Source: an uncultured Eubacterium sp.
GTDB taxonomy: Bacteria > Bacillota > Clostridia > Lachnospirales > Lachnospiraceae
Assembly (NCBI GenBank): GCA_934316925.1
Contig: CAKREC010000022.1
Coordinates: 1 to 33,941, forward strand
Length of the DNA stretch: 33,941 nucleotides
Direction of reading: 5' to 3'
The translations under genes and the position numbers were made by a program. The notes below the pieces were generated by a model. The model was not told where the DNA came from, did no database searches, and saw nothing but the letters and a program-made list of their open reading frames with translations. The first letter of the stretch is position 1. Each line of letters opens with the position of its first letter. This document shows, piece after piece, positions 25,510 to 33,941 of the stretch.

Positions 25510-25773
25510 ATGGCTTATAATAAAGACAGAGGCGATTCTCCAATGAGAAGAAGAGGCCCTCGTAGAAGAAAAAAAGTATGTGCATTCTGTTCTGATAAAG
25601 AACATGATTTCATTGACTACAAAGACACAAACAAATTAAAACGTTATATGTCTGAAAGAGGTAAAATTCTTCCTAGAAGAATTACTGGTACATGCGCAAA
25701 ACATCAGAGAGCTTTGACAGTAGCTATCAAACGCGCTCGTCACATATCTTTGATGCCTTACACATTAGACTAA
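25510..25773 (+). CDS. rpsR: 30S ribosomal protein S18
   Basis: 87 residues with a basic N-terminus ([15 protein letters not shown]), a cysteine pattern C..C before [11 protein letters not shown], and [15 protein letters not shown], all typical of S18 with retained zinc-type cysteines. Last gene of the operon; terminator follows directly. Confidence 0.97.
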   Translation: MAYNKDRGDSPMRRRGPRRRKKVCAFCSDKEHDFIDYKDTNKLKRYMSERGKILPRRITGTCAKHQRALTVAIKRARHISLMPYTLD

Positions 25774-25780
25774 TCTCGAT

Positions 25781-25818
25781 AACGCTTCCGGATCACGATT
25801 CGGAGGCGTTATTTTTTT
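25781..25818 (+). terminator. rpsF-ssb-rpsR terminator
   Basis: AACGCTTCCG pairs with CGGAGGCGTT (one G-T pair) around a ten-base loop, followed by ATTTTTTT. Confidence 0.9.
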
Positions 25819-25838
25819 ATTGTCAATACAACGAAAAA

Positions 25839-25876
25839 GAAGTTCACCCCAAAACAAATTGGAGTGAACTTCTTTT
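25839..25876 (-). terminator. Bidirectional hairpin, terminator of the zinc-ribbon gene
   Basis: GAAGTTCACCCC/GGAGTGAACTTC arms around a ten-base loop, with A residues before and T residues after, just past the stop of the minus-strand gene at 25891. Confidence 0.75.
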
Positions 25877-25890
25877 GCATTTCGAATCTT

Positions 25891-26808
25891 CTATAAAGTC
25901 GAATCTTTCTTGCTATACAATTTAATCTTTTTGATCACATAGCCATATTCACTGCTATCATCTTTTTCTACATAAACCGTATATTTCTGTGCGTAATACT
26001 TTTGCTTTTTATTTGTCTGCGAAACCAGACCAGCTTTCACGATCACTCGATATCTTCCTTCTTTATATTGAAGAACTTTTTTAACCGACATATCATAGGT
26101 CTTTCCTGTGATCGGTGGAATGTTGTAAACAACCGTTCCATAGGATTTCACAAATACATAATCCGGATATCTGCCGCCATACGTAAGATCATACTTATAA
26201 TTCTTTCCAAAAAGCGCTTTCATCTTCTGCTTTGTCTTCTTCTCTACTTTGGCATAATTGGTACCGTACTTGACAGTCTTATCCATATACTCCAGATTGT
26301 ACAGCGCCATCACCGTAGCAGAAACATTGTCCCACTTGAACGCATGACGTCCATTCTCATAATACGATGCACTCAATGCCAAAAACGGCTTCATCTCTTT
26401 ATAAAGAGGTTTCATCTCTTCCGCAACATCCTCGGTGACATCTCCCGGTACAAAAATGGCTGCTGAAGTAGCCGCCGGGTCCGGCGTGTCTGTCGCCGAT
26501 GGGCTGCTAACCGGACTGTCACTTTTTGCTGCATCTGTGCTATCACTATCCTGCTTCGGTTCTTTGGTCTGCTCTGCGACCTGCACCTGCGGCCTGTTAT
26601 TATGTTTGAGGAAATTAGAAAAATCCAATCTTCCCGTCATGATCATCCAGGTAAATATGGAAGCAATGGCAACGACCACGATCGCGATCGAACTTCCTAC
26701 AACCGCTTTACTCGCAAATAATCGTTGAAAAAAAGTAGTTCGTTCTCCACAGTGATAACAAAACTCATCATCGCTCCTGAGTTCTGTTCCACATCTTTTA
26801 CATCTCAT
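25891..26808 (-). CDS. Zinc-ribbon membrane protein, 305 aa
   Basis: Starts at 26808 with MRCKRCG (GGAGG five bases upstream; the longer frame adds ten residues without a site). The N-terminal zinc ribbon CKRCGTELRSDDEFCYHCG is followed by one membrane helix (~residues 38-60), then a ~45-residue Ser/Asp/Thr/Pro/Ala linker and a ~170-residue extracytoplasmic domain with many Tyr and Lys that looks beta-rich. This architecture (zinc_ribbon_2 plus transmembrane plus exported domain) is common in Firmicutes; function is unknown. It is monocistronic and convergent with rpsR. Confidence 0.75.
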   Translation of the reverse strand: MRCKRCGTELRSDDEFCYHCGERTTFFQRLFASKAVVGSSIAIVVVAIASIFTWMIMTGRLDFSNFLKHNNRPQVQVAEQTKEPKQDSDSTDAAKSDSPVSSPSATDTPDPAATSAAIFVPGDVTEDVAEEMKPLYKEMKPFLALSASYYENGRHAFKWDNVSATVMALYNLEYMDKTVKYGTNYAKVEKKTKQKMKALFGKNYKYDLTYGGRYPDYVFVKSYGTVVYNIPPITGKTYDMSVKKVLQYKEGRYRVIVKAGLVSQTNKKQKYYAQKYTVYVEKDDSSEYGYVIKKIKLYSKKDSTL

Positions 26809-26932
26809 AGAATCCTCCATTCCAAAACTATACACCACTATTAACTTATATAGTCCTTATCATACACGATTTACCGCAAAATATCAACAATCGCATTGGT
26901 TTTGATTGCTTAAATTTTTTTAAATTTGTCAG

Positions 26933-27023
26933 GATCCAGAAGCCCCGGTTGCACCTCGTGGGCGCTTCGCGTGTGATCGCTAGCGCGATCAATCCCACTC
27001 TTTGCAACCGGGGCTTCCGGATC
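26933..27023. repeat. Structured repeat, copy M1, three-way-junction fold
   Basis: Outer stem: 26933-26953 pairs with 27003-27023 (one mismatch in 21). Inner core: GTGGG (26958-26962)/CCCAC (26994-26998), a small hairpin CGC-TTC-GCG (26963-26971), linker TGT, hairpin GATCGC-TAGC-GCGATC (26975-26990), linker AAT. Reads well as RNA or as a DNA cruciform. Located in the ~590-bp gene-free stretch 26809-27399. Confidence 0.75.
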
Positions 27024-27087
27024 ACTGAAATCTTAAAATATATGAGGCAATCTTTACCGCAACTATCCTGATAGCCACCCCCCTAAT

Positions 27088-27164
27088 AGAATTGCATCGT
27101 GACAAGTGGTGGCTTCCCGGCGTTTGGAATTTCTGTAATGAGGTGCAGAAAAGCTTTGACGTAG
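27088..27164 (+). repeat. 77-bp direct repeat, copy A
   Basis: 74 of 77 bases equal 27197-27273. It contains the outer arm sequence of the M2 element but is followed by unrelated sequence, so it looks like a truncated member of the same repeat family. Confidence 0.85.
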
Positions 27165-27196
27165 CAGCCACCATGCTAACCCAAAATACGCTTGAA

Positions 27197-27273
27197 AGAA
27201 TTGCATTGTAACAAGTAGTGGCTTCCCGGCGTTTGGAATTTCTGTAATGAGGTGCAGAAAAGCTTTGACGTAG
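27197..27273 (+). repeat. 77-bp direct repeat, copy B
   Basis: Offset by 109 bp from copy A. Its last ~30 bases form one outer arm of the M2 structured element. Confidence 0.85.
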
Positions 27274-27344
27274 AGCGGGATTGAGTGCGACAGCACTCAC
27301 ATGCGTAAGCACCCGCGAGACGCAAAATTTTCTGCCCCCATTAC
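27244..27344. repeat. Structured repeat, copy M2, inverted relative to M1
   Basis: Outer arms 27244-27261 and 27328-27344 pair with one bulge and one or two mismatches. Core on the minus strand: GCGGG/CCCGC, hairpin TGC-TTAC-GCA, linker TGT, hairpin GAGTGC-TGTC-GCACTC, linker AAT. Stem bases differ from M1 at matching positions on both sides; linkers are the same. The rest of 26809-27399 beyond these repeats shows no gene. Confidence 0.8.
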
Positions 27345-27399
27345 GAAAAGGCACGGCATCCGCAGCCAACACTTGATACAAACTATTTCCCACAAATAT

Positions 27400-27428
27400 T
27401 TGTAATGATTTTCATGTCATGCTATAAT
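27400..27428 (+). promoter_or_regulatory. gdpP-rplI-dnaB promoter
   Basis: TTGTAA (27400-27405), 17 bases, TATAAT (27423-27428), preceded by TGC (extended -10). About 70 bp upstream of gdpP. Confidence 0.8.
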
Positions 27429-27497
27429 GAGCACAAACGACTTTTTTTGGGCGTAGTCTATTTACATGATCTGACACTTTTACAGGAGGTGCTTATT

Positions 27498-29543
27498 TTG
27501 ACTGACCATCAATTACACGGAACGTTACGTTCTTATCTGCGATGGCCCTTGTTGCTAGGGGTTTTGTTACTTATCATGAATATTCAGGTTTACACGATGA
27601 ACATAAAGATCGGTCTGGTGATGACGGCATACGTTGTTTTATATCTGGTCATTGCCATTTTGCTCTATTTCTTCAAACGGGGAGCGTTACTGCACGATCT
27701 GGTCGAGTATTCCATGAGTTTCCACGCCACGATCAATCAGGTCATTCTGGATCTGGATGTCCCATTGGCTTTTGTCGGTCCGGATATGCACTGCATATGG
27801 CAGAACAAAGAATTCCGCAACACATTTTCAAGCGGATTGAAGAAAAATTTTCTCATTACTGATGCGATCCAGGATCTCACGCAGGAGACTGTTACAAACA
27901 ACGGCGAGCTTCACTTCCAGATCGAGGATGTGTTTTATCGTGCTGTGATCCAGTGTATTGATCTGGAGCAGGCACCGGAACAGCTTCAGGACAATGCCGC
28001 TGACATGGGTATCACCAGCAAGATTTATATCCTTTTTATTTATGATGAAACGGATCTGGTGCATTGCATCCGTCTGAACGATGAGCAGAAGCTTGAAGTC
28101 GGTCTTTTATACATTGACAATTACGAAGAGTCTCTGGGAAATGTAGACGAAGTCCGTCGCTCTCTGTTAGCTGCTCTGATCGACCGGAAGATCAACAAAT
28201 ATATGCTTCGCTACGATGCGATCACCAAAAAACTGGACAAAGACAAGTACATTTTCCTCTTCCAGCACAAATACCTTGAAAAGATGCAGGAAGATAAGTT
28301 CTCTATATTAGAAGAAGTTCACACGATCGGAGCTGCCGAAGATGCGGTTGTGACGATCAGTATTGGTATTGCCGACCGCATGGATTCCTACCAGAAAGGA
28401 CAGGAATTTGCCCGCAGCGCGATCGACATGGCTCTTGCCAGAGGTGGCGATCAGGTTGTAGTCAAATCCAAAGATGGCGTCCTCTTCTACGGTGGAAAAA
28501 GTATCCAGCAGGAAAAATCCACCCGTGTCAAGGCTCGTGTCAAGGCACACGCACTTCGTGAGTCCATTGCCGCAGCCGACAAAGTTATTATTATGGGACA
28601 CAGTCTTCCGGATGCCGATGCGATCGGCAGTGCCATTGGTATCCGTTGTATCTGTAACAGCCTGGGCAAGGAGTCCCGGATCGTAGTCAACACCGTGACT
28701 TCCTCTACCGCTCCGCTGCTTGAGCGATTCAAAGACGATAAGGATTACCCGGAAGATCTTTTCTTAAATGAAGAATCTGCCACTGAATTTATCGGAAATG
28801 GCAATGGTGTATTATTGATCGTAGTTGACGTCAACCGGCCTTCTTACACGGATGCGCCATCCATTATCCCGCTTGTGAGTTCGATCGTCGTGATCGACCA
28901 TCACCGTCAGACAGAAGAATATTTCGAGACCGCTACATTGTCTTATGTAGAGCCATTTGCCTCTTCCGCCTGCGAGATGGTCGCGGAGCTGATGCAGTAT
29001 ACCGGGGACGAAGTACACATTCACCCATTGGAAGCGGAAGCTCTATACGCCGGCATTATGGTGGATACCAACAATTTCATGAACAAACCAGGCGTACGTA
29101 CCTTTGAAGCTGTCGCTTATCTGCGGCGCTGTGGTGCCGACGTGCTTCGCATCCGCAAGATGTTCCGCACCGACATCAATGAATACCGTGTCCGCGCAGA
29201 AGCGATTGCCGGCATGGAAGTATTTCTCAACAGCTATGCCATTACAACCTGTCAGGCAGAGACTTGTCCATCTCCTACGATCGTGGCAGCCAAAGTCGCT
29301 GACGATCTGTTGGATATCGACGGCATAAAAGCCTCTTTTGTCCTTACTGCATTTAATGGCAAAATATATATCAGCGCCCGCTCGATCGATGAATTGAACG
29401 TGCAGCTGGTAATGGAAAAATTAGGCGGTGGCGGTCATATTTCAAGCGCCGGCGCACAGCTTGCCGACTGCTCGATCGAAGATGCTGCCGTAAAACTCAA
29501 ACACGAATTAATTACAATGAAACGGGAAGGTGACATAGAATGA
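27498..29543 (+). CDS. gdpP: Cyclic di-AMP phosphodiesterase, GdpP family
   Basis: Degrades cyclic di-AMP at the membrane. 681 residues: two N-terminal membrane helices (~15-60), a PAS-like region, a degenerate GGDEF domain, then a DHH domain ([11 protein letters not shown] ~367-377; VIDHHRQ ~465) and a DHHA1 domain with [10 protein letters not shown] (~643). The start is a TTG at 27498 with AGGAGG 8 bases upstream; an earlier ATG extends the frame into the promoter and is not credible. The stop overlaps the rplI start (ATGA). Confidence 0.92.
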   Translation: MTDHQLHGTLRSYLRWPLLLGVLLLIMNIQVYTMNIKIGLVMTAYVVLYLVIAILLYFFKRGALLHDLVEYSMSFHATINQVILDLDVPLAFVGPDMHCIWQNKEFRNTFSSGLKKNFLITDAIQDLTQETVTNNGELHFQIEDVFYRAVIQCIDLEQAPEQLQDNAADMGITSKIYILFIYDETDLVHCIRLNDEQKLEVGLLYIDNYEESLGNVDEVRRSLLAALIDRKINKYMLRYDAITKKLDKDKYIFLFQHKYLEKMQEDKFSILEEVHTIGAAEDAVVTISIGIADRMDSYQKGQEFARSAIDMALARGGDQVVVKSKDGVLFYGGKSIQQEKSTRVKARVKAHALRESIAAADKVIIMGHSLPDADAIGSAIGIRCICNSLGKESRIVVNTVTSSTAPLLERFKDDKDYPEDLFLNEESATEFIGNGNGVLLIVVDVNRPSYTDAPSIIPLVSSIVVIDHHRQTEEYFETATLSYVEPFASSACEMVAELMQYTGDEVHIHPLEAEALYAGIMVDTNNFMNKPGVRTFEAVAYLRRCGADVLRIRKMFRTDINEYRVRAEAIAGMEVFLNSYAITTCQAETCPSPTIVAAKVADDLLDIDGIKASFVLTAFNGKIYISARSIDELNVQLVMEKLGGGGHISSAGAQLADCSIEDAAVKLKHELITMKREGDIE

Positions 29544-29986
29544 AAGTAATCTTATTAGACGATGTAAAATCTGTCGGAAAAAAAGACGACGTTGTAAATG
29601 TAAGTGACGGCTATGCAAGAAACTGCCTGTTCCGGAATAATCTCGGAATCGAAGCTACGCCAAAGGCTTTAAATGACCTGAAACTGCGTCAGAAAAATGA
29701 TGATAAAGTTGCAGCAGAGATTTTAGCAAATGCCAAAGCATTTGCCGCTGAATTGGAAGAAAAATCTGTTGAAGTCAGCATCAAGGCAGGAAAAGACGGT
29801 CGTGTATTCGGTTCGGTTTCCACAAAGGAGATTGCTGCTGCTGCAAAAGAACAGTTAAATTACGACCTGGACAAGAAAAAGATGCAGCTTCGTGAGCCGA
29901 TCAAAAACATTGGCACTTACCATGTACCAATCCGCCTGCACAAAGAAGTAACTGCAGAATTGACGGTTCATGTCCGTGAAGCCTGA
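29540..29986 (+). CDS. rplI: 50S ribosomal protein L9
   Basis: 148 residues: [31 protein letters not shown] is the L9 N-terminal domain, followed by the long connecting helix and the second rRNA-binding domain. Starts in the gdpP stop (4-bp overlap). L9 influences ribosome spacing and frame maintenance. Confidence 0.97.
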   Translation: MKVILLDDVKSVGKKDDVVNVSDGYARNCLFRNNLGIEATPKALNDLKLRQKNDDKVAAEILANAKAFAAELEEKSVEVSIKAGKDGRVFGSVSTKEIAAAAKEQLNYDLDKKKMQLREPIKNIGTYHVPIRLHKEVTAELTVHVREA

Positions 29987-30002
29987 TAGATTGTGAGATA
30001 TT

Positions 30003-31355
30003 ATGGAAGAAGTTATTAAACGTGTTATGCCCAACAATCCCGAAGCAGAGCAATCCGTGATCGGATCCATGCTGATGGACCAGGAAGCGATTGTTGTGGC
30101 ATCTGAAAAATTAAATGAAGAAGATTTTTACAACTCAAGATTCCGTTCCCTGTTTTCTGCCATTGTTGACTTATACCATGCAGGCAAACCGGCAGATCTT
30201 GTCACATTGGCAGATAAATTGCGCGAGAAAAATGTGCCGGAAGAAGTTTCCAGTATCGAGTTTATCAGCAGTATCATTTCCTCGGTTCCTACGTCCGCCC
30301 ATGCCGGTCACTACGCCGATATTGTAAAAGAAAAATCTTTTTTACGATCCTTGATCCGTGTTACGGAGAACATTACCAATCAATGCTATGGGGACTCTAC
30401 CGACATAACCGAATTGATCAATGACACAGAAAAATCGATTATGGATGTCGTCCAGGGGCGTACGACCGCAGAAGATTTTACCCCGATCAGCCAGATCGCG
30501 CTGGACACGCTGGAGAGCATCCAGAGTGCAGCGATGAGCACCGGCGATGTTACCGGTATTTCCACCGGTTTCCGCGATCTTGACTATCGTACAGCCGGCC
30601 TGCAGCCTTCAGATCTGATCCTGATCGCCGCCCGCCCTTCTATGGGAAAAACAGCGTTTGCTTTAAATATTGCTGAATATGTCGCTATGGTAAATAAAAT
30701 TCCAACTGCTATATTCAGCCTGGAGATGTCCAAGATCCAGCTGGCAAAACGTCTGATCTCCATGAATTCAAAAGTAGATTCCCAGCATATCCGTACCGGT
30801 ACGCTGGAAGACGATGAATGGGCCAAGATCACAGAGAGTTCCATTATCCTTGGTGAATCCGCACTGGTGATCGACGACACGGCCAATATCAGCATTCAGG
30901 AACTGCGTTCAAAATGCCGTAAGATCAAGATGGAAAAAGGTAATCTCGGTCTTATCATTATTGACTACCTGCAGTTGATGAGCGGTGGCAGTGGCAACAA
31001 AAACATTTCCCGTCAGCAGGAGATCTCCGATATTTCCCGTTCGCTGAAAGGACTTGCCCGTGAGCTGAACTGCCCGGTCATTGCCCTTTCGCAGTTGAGC
31101 CGAAAAGTAGAAGAACGTGAGGACAAACGACCGATCCTGTCCGACCTGCGTGAATCCGGAGCCATCGAGCAGGACGCCGATATCGTTATGTTCTTATATC
31201 GTGATGAATACTACAACAAAGACGCCTCCGAGAAAAAAGGCGTAACCGAGCTGATCATCGGCAAACAACGTAACGGTCCTACTTGTACCGTAGAACTCAA
31301 ATGGCTGGGTCAGTACACCAAATTTGCCAATTTGGAGAAGATTCAACAGGAATAA
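30003..31355 (+). CDS. dnaB: Replicative DNA helicase DnaB
   Basis: 450 residues: N-terminal helical domain (PNNPEAEQSVIGSML), linker, RecA-like ATPase with AARPSMGKTAF (~209-219), IIDYLQLM (Walker B), and the SQLSRKVEER and SDLRESGAIEQDAD motifs near the C-terminus. Gap of 16 bp after rplI; ribosome binding site weak (GTGAGATATT). This gdpP-rplI-dnaB order is common in Firmicutes. Confidence 0.97.
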   Translation: MEEVIKRVMPNNPEAEQSVIGSMLMDQEAIVVASEKLNEEDFYNSRFRSLFSAIVDLYHAGKPADLVTLADKLREKNVPEEVSSIEFISSIISSVPTSAHAGHYADIVKEKSFLRSLIRVTENITNQCYGDSTDITELINDTEKSIMDVVQGRTTAEDFTPISQIALDTLESIQSAAMSTGDVTGISTGFRDLDYRTAGLQPSDLILIAARPSMGKTAFALNIAEYVAMVNKIPTAIFSLEMSKIQLAKRLISMNSKVDSQHIRTGTLEDDEWAKITESSIILGESALVIDDTANISIQELRSKCRKIKMEKGNLGLIIIDYLQLMSGGSGNKNISRQQEISDISRSLKGLARELNCPVIALSQLSRKVEEREDKRPILSDLRESGAIEQDADIVMFLYRDEYYNKDASEKKGVTELIIGKQRNGPTCTVELKWLGQYTKFANLEKIQQE

Positions 31356-31420
31356 ACATATATTTTGTCGAAAAGTTTTATGTATCATTCGCAACCTCCC
31401 ATAATTCGTCAAATTTCCCA

Positions 31421-31429
31421 TGCTATAAT
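31421..31429 (+). promoter_or_regulatory. Extended -10 promoter of the MerR-mrnC-rlmB-sigH series
   Basis: TGC-TATAAT at 31421-31429 with no good -35, 42 bp upstream of the MerR-like ATG. Confidence 0.5.
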
Positions 31430-31470
31430 ATTCTGGCATGAATGATTTTTGATAAGGGAGGTTGAAATAT

Positions 31471-32046
31471 ATGATCAAATCACAACTTAGCATTTCGGAT
31501 GCAGCAAAAGAACTGCAGGTAGAAGCCCATGTTCTGCGCTACTGGGAAGAAGAATTATTGCTTCCGATTCCGCGAAATTCTATGGGTCACCGGGTATATG
31601 GTTCGGAGGAGATGCAGCGTTTCCGTCAGATCATTGCCTGGAAAAAAGAGGGTTACTCGTTAAAAGAGATACAGGACAAGTTTTCCGAGCGTCCCGGCCA
31701 GGTAATTCCCTATCCGGTAGAATATACTGCCGCAGCGCCCTCTCCCACACCATCTGCGGATGACAACGAGAAAATGCGCCAGTTCAAAGAAATTCTCGGC
31801 CGCATTGTAGCCGATGCGATCCGCAGCAATTCCAGCGAGCTGACTGCAGACATTGCTTCCGATGTTTCCACAAAAGTCAATAAAGAACTCGATTTTTTAT
31901 TTCGTGAAAAAGAGGAAGCCGATGAAATCCGTTTTCGACAATTAGATGAGACTATACGAAATTATCAGAAAAGCAGAAAAGAAGTAGCTGCCGCATCGAC
32001 GGGCGAAAAGAAAAAAAGGATCCGCAAAAAACGCCGGCAGTCATAG
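31471..32046 (+). CDS. MerR-family helix-turn-helix protein
   Basis: 191 residues. The start is ATG 31471 with GGGAGG 9 bases upstream; an upstream in-frame TTG at 31462 is too close to that site. Residues ~5-70 are a MerR HTH (SISDAAKELQVEAHVLRYWEEE, then YGSEEMQRFRQI). The remainder is a helical, charged region ending with KKKRIRKKRRQ, without the cysteine or substrate-binding motifs of metal or drug sensors. The ligand and targets are unknown; it stands in front of an RNA-processing and sigma gene series. Confidence 0.85.
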   Translation: MIKSQLSISDAAKELQVEAHVLRYWEEELLLPIPRNSMGHRVYGSEEMQRFRQIIAWKKEGYSLKEIQDKFSERPGQVIPYPVEYTAAAPSPTPSADDNEKMRQFKEILGRIVADAIRSNSSELTADIASDVSTKVNKELDFLFREKEEADEIRFRQLDETIRNYQKSRKEVAAASTGEKKKRIRKKRRQS

Positions 32047-32055
32047 GAGAAAAAT

Positions 32056-32490
32056 TTGAAAGAATCAATGAACTTACTGGATGAAATCCACAACTTTTTT
32101 CCCACAGAAGAAAAAGACATTCGCAGTTATGCGCCACTCAAATTAGCATATCTTGGCGATGCCGTTTATGAGATCATGATCCGTACGCTGGTGATCGAAT
32201 CCACAGGCGGTCCCGTCAAAAATCTACATAGCAAAGCAAGTTCCTATGTAAACGCAAAAGCGCAGGCAGAACTGGCTGCCGCCATACAGGAATACCTCAC
32301 CGACGAGGAATCCACTGCTTACCGGCACGGACGAAATGCCAAAACTTCTTCCGTTGCCAAGCATGCCGATATCCACGACTATCGAAATGCAACCGGTCTG
32401 GAAGCTCTATTTGGGTATTTATTTTTAACCGGGCAGTCCGGACGAGCAGTTGAACTATTAAAATTAGGATTGGAGAAAAAAGATGAATAA
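32056..32490 (+). CDS. mrnC: Mini-ribonuclease III
   Basis: RNase III catalytic domain without a dsRNA-binding domain; matures 23S rRNA in Firmicutes. 144 residues with YLGDAVYEIMIR (~31-42) as the signature and ATGLEALFGYLFL as the second catalytic helix. TTG start at 32056 with AGGAG 6 bases before; the ATG four codons later is too far. Overlaps rlmB by 8 bp. Confidence 0.93.
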   Translation: MKESMNLLDEIHNFFPTEEKDIRSYAPLKLAYLGDAVYEIMIRTLVIESTGGPVKNLHSKASSYVNAKAQAELAAAIQEYLTDEESTAYRHGRNAKTSSVAKHADIHDYRNATGLEALFGYLFLTGQSGRAVELLKLGLEKKDE

Positions 32491-33247
32491 TGAAAATACA
32501 CAGGATATGAATGAATCTTCACGAATCGAGGGACGTCACGGCGTTTTGGAGGCATTTCGTGCCGGACAGATCATCGAACGGCTCTTTGTCCAAAAGGGAT
32601 GTAATGATGGCCCTGTTCTTTCTATTTTGCGCGAAGCAAAAAAGGCCGGTACGATGGTCGATTTCGTTCCGAAAGACCGTTTAGACCACATGAGCGAAAC
32701 CGGTCATCATCAGGGTGTTATCGCCAATCTGTGCGCTTTTCATTACAGCGAGATTGACGACATGTTCGCACTTGCCGAAAAGCGAGGCGAAGATCCGTTT
32801 ATTTTTATACTGGATGGCATCGAAGACCCTCACAATCTGGGTGCCATCATCCGTACGGCAAACTTAGCAGGCGCACACGGTGTTATCATCCCGAAACGCC
32901 GCGCTGTCGGTCTTACCGCCACCGTAGTCAAGGCTTCTGCCGGAGCCATTCACTATACTCCTGTTGCAAAAGTTACCAATCTGGTCAACACGATGGAGGA
33001 ATTGAAAGAACGAGGCATGTGGTTCGCCTGTGCCGACATGTCCGGCGAAGTTATGTACCGTCACAATCTGACCGGTTCTCTGGGTCTTGTAATTGGAAAT
33101 GAAGGTTCTGGTGTAAGCCGCCTGGTAAAAGAACATTGTGACTATATCGCCTCCATCCCAATGGCCGGAGATATCGACTCGCTGAACGCCTCTGTTGCTG
33201 CCGGTGTTCTGGCATTTGAGGTGGTACGTCAAAGAGGATACAAATAA
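32483..33247 (+). CDS. rlmB: 23S rRNA (guanosine-2'-O-)-methyltransferase RlmB-like
   Basis: SPOUT methyltransferase, 254 residues: N-terminal substrate-binding domain (EGRHGVLEAFRAG), then motif 1 LDGIEDPHNLGAIIRTA, motif 2 VIGNEGSG and motif 3 IPMAGDIDSLNASVAAG forming the trefoil knot. Methylates a guanosine of 23S rRNA, target inferred from family. Its stop shares one base with the sigH start (TAATG). Confidence 0.93.
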   Translation: MNNENTQDMNESSRIEGRHGVLEAFRAGQIIERLFVQKGCNDGPVLSILREAKKAGTMVDFVPKDRLDHMSETGHHQGVIANLCAFHYSEIDDMFALAEKRGEDPFIFILDGIEDPHNLGAIIRTANLAGAHGVIIPKRRAVGLTATVVKASAGAIHYTPVAKVTNLVNTMEELKERGMWFACADMSGEVMYRHNLTGSLGLVIGNEGSGVSRLVKEHCDYIASIPMAGDIDSLNASVAAGVLAFEVVRQRGYK

Positions 33248-33873
33248 TGCAGATAAATTATGAAGAATTATCGGATGAAGAATTGATAGCAAAAAGCCAC
33301 GGCGGAGAAGACTCCGCCACAGACTTTTTACTGGAAAAATATAAACCCCTGGTGCGGAAAAAAGCCCGCGCTCTTTTTTTAATTGGCGGAGAAACCGAAG
33401 ATCTGATCCAGGAAGGCATGATTGCTTTGTATAAAGCCACTAGAGACTTTACCCCCGGCGAAAATACGAGTTTTTTCACGTATGCCTCTACTTGTATCGA
33501 GCACCAGTTATACAACGTCATCAAAGGCGCGAATCGTCTCAAAAATTCACCACTCAACACTTATGTCTCTCTCTATACCCCTACCGCAACATCGGATGAT
33601 ATTTCCAGTCGTGAGACGCTTGCTGATACTTTACAGCCATCCGAACTCATTAACCCGGAAGATATTTTCATTGATAAAGAAAATGTCAGCATCTTAGAGC
33701 AGGCGATCCAACAGCATCTCAGTCCATTTGAGCAGACGGTTGTCCATTTATACATCGACGGCCATAACTATCAGCATATCGCAAGGATTCTTGATAAAAG
33801 TGGGAAATCTGTAGACAATGCCCTCCAACGGGCAAAAAAGAAATTAGAAACAGCGATTAAAAATAAGCAATAA
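33247..33873 (+). CDS. sigH: RNA polymerase sigma-H factor
   Basis: 208 residues. Region 2 (DLIQEGMIALYKATRDF, then FFTYASTCIEHQLYNVIK) and region 4 (LSPFEQTVVHLYIDGHNYQHIARIL) match the SigH/SigE-like sigma-70 group; SigH directs early stationary and sporulation genes. Located after mrnC-rlmB as in many Clostridia and bacilli, consistent with a spore-forming host. Stop at 33873, only 4 bp from the convergent tRNA. Confidence 0.93.
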   Translation: MQINYEELSDEELIAKSHGGEDSATDFLLEKYKPLVRKKARALFLIGGETEDLIQEGMIALYKATRDFTPGENTSFFTYASTCIEHQLYNVIKGANRLKNSPLNTYVSLYTPTATSDDISSRETLADTLQPSELINPEDIFIDKENVSILEQAIQQHLSPFEQTVVHLYIDGHNYQHIARILDKSGKSVDNALQRAKKKLETAIKNKQ

Positions 33874-33877
33874 AAAA

Positions 33878-33941
33878 AGCTGATGACGGGAATTGAACCC
33901 GTGACCCCTTCCTTACCAAGGAAGTGCTCTACCTCTGAGCC
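33878..33941 (-). tRNA. tRNA-Thr (anticodon GGT), 5' part cut off by the window
   Basis: On the minus strand the visible part starts in the 5' region at GGCTCAGAGGTAGAGC (D arm), then CTTCC-TTGGTAA-GGAAG (anticodon arm; loop TTGGTAA gives GGT, threonine), then the T arm ACGGGTTCAATTCCCGT, and ends CATCAGC. The acceptor 5' strand lies beyond the window edge; CCA is not encoded. A T run follows the 3' end, probably its terminator. Confidence 0.95.

Noticed and set aside
26933..27344. CRISPR array
   Set aside because: Only two direct repeats, 77 bp long with a 32-bp gap; no regular spacers and no cas genes in the window.
27022..27393. Minus-strand frame of 123 codons between the zinc-ribbon gene and gdpP, with internally repeated peptide
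   Set aside because: It is produced by the 77-bp direct repeats and structured elements; no ribosome binding site and no promoter.

Overview
The window looks like a chromosomal stretch from a spore-forming Clostridia bacterium, most likely a member of the Lachnospiraceae. The evidence is the rpsL-rpsG-fusA-tuf string, a YyaC-type spore protease homologue, the sporulation-type sigma factor SigH, a DUF5711 protein and a DUF951 protein, and gene order typical of that group (dnaX-ybaB-recR; gdpP-rplI-dnaB; mrnC-rlmB-sigH). The first ~12.6 kb is clearly more A+T-rich than the rest and is accessory DNA. The remainder is ordinary core genome.

Region 1 (1-3520) is degraded accessory DNA read leftward. 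It holds a truncated unknown frame, a 151-aa hypothetical protein, a multi-pass membrane protein, the N-terminal stub of a DUF1016 nuclease with a 26-bp palindrome beside it, a relic ISL3-family element with two internal deletions, and a 135-bp copy of the tuf terminator plus the last ~52 bp of tuf.

Region 2 (3521-12640) is a defence-like island. Reading leftward from one near-consensus promoter at 11087-11115 it has: an McrB-like AAA+ protein with a coiled coil, a DUF2357/PD-(D/E)XK McrC-like nuclease, a DUF1016 (YhcG-type) PD-(D/E)XK nuclease, then a translationally coupled pair of a DUF6414-like protein and a ClpA/B-like AAA+ ATPase. A complete ISL3-family insertion sequence (11268-12640) closes the island. 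The 135-bp tuf-end direct repeats (3386-3520 and 12641-12775) bracket the whole block and give it a mobile-looking, ~9.25-kb excisable structure without a visible integrase.

Region 3 (12641-24258, mostly minus strand) is core: tuf, fusA, rpsG, rpsL; a CvpA-like membrane protein, a DUF5711 protein and a JAB-like membrane-anchored protein; a plus-strand yyaC homologue whose 3' end overlaps recR; then recR, ybaB, dnaX and pfk as one compact leftward operon.

Region 4 (24259-33941, mostly plus strand) is core: a 57-aa DUF951 protein, rpsF-ssb-rpsR, a zinc-ribbon membrane protein (minus), an intergenic block rich in structured repeats, then gdpP-rplI-dnaB, a MerR-like regulator, mrnC-rlmB-sigH, and a partial tRNA-Thr(GGT) at the right edge.

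The most interesting items are the tuf-end duplication around the island, the DUF6414/AAA+ pair as a candidate defence module, and a repeat family at 26933-27344. Two copies of that family differ in their stems but keep pairing and keep invariant junction bases, as expected of a structured RNA or DNA element.
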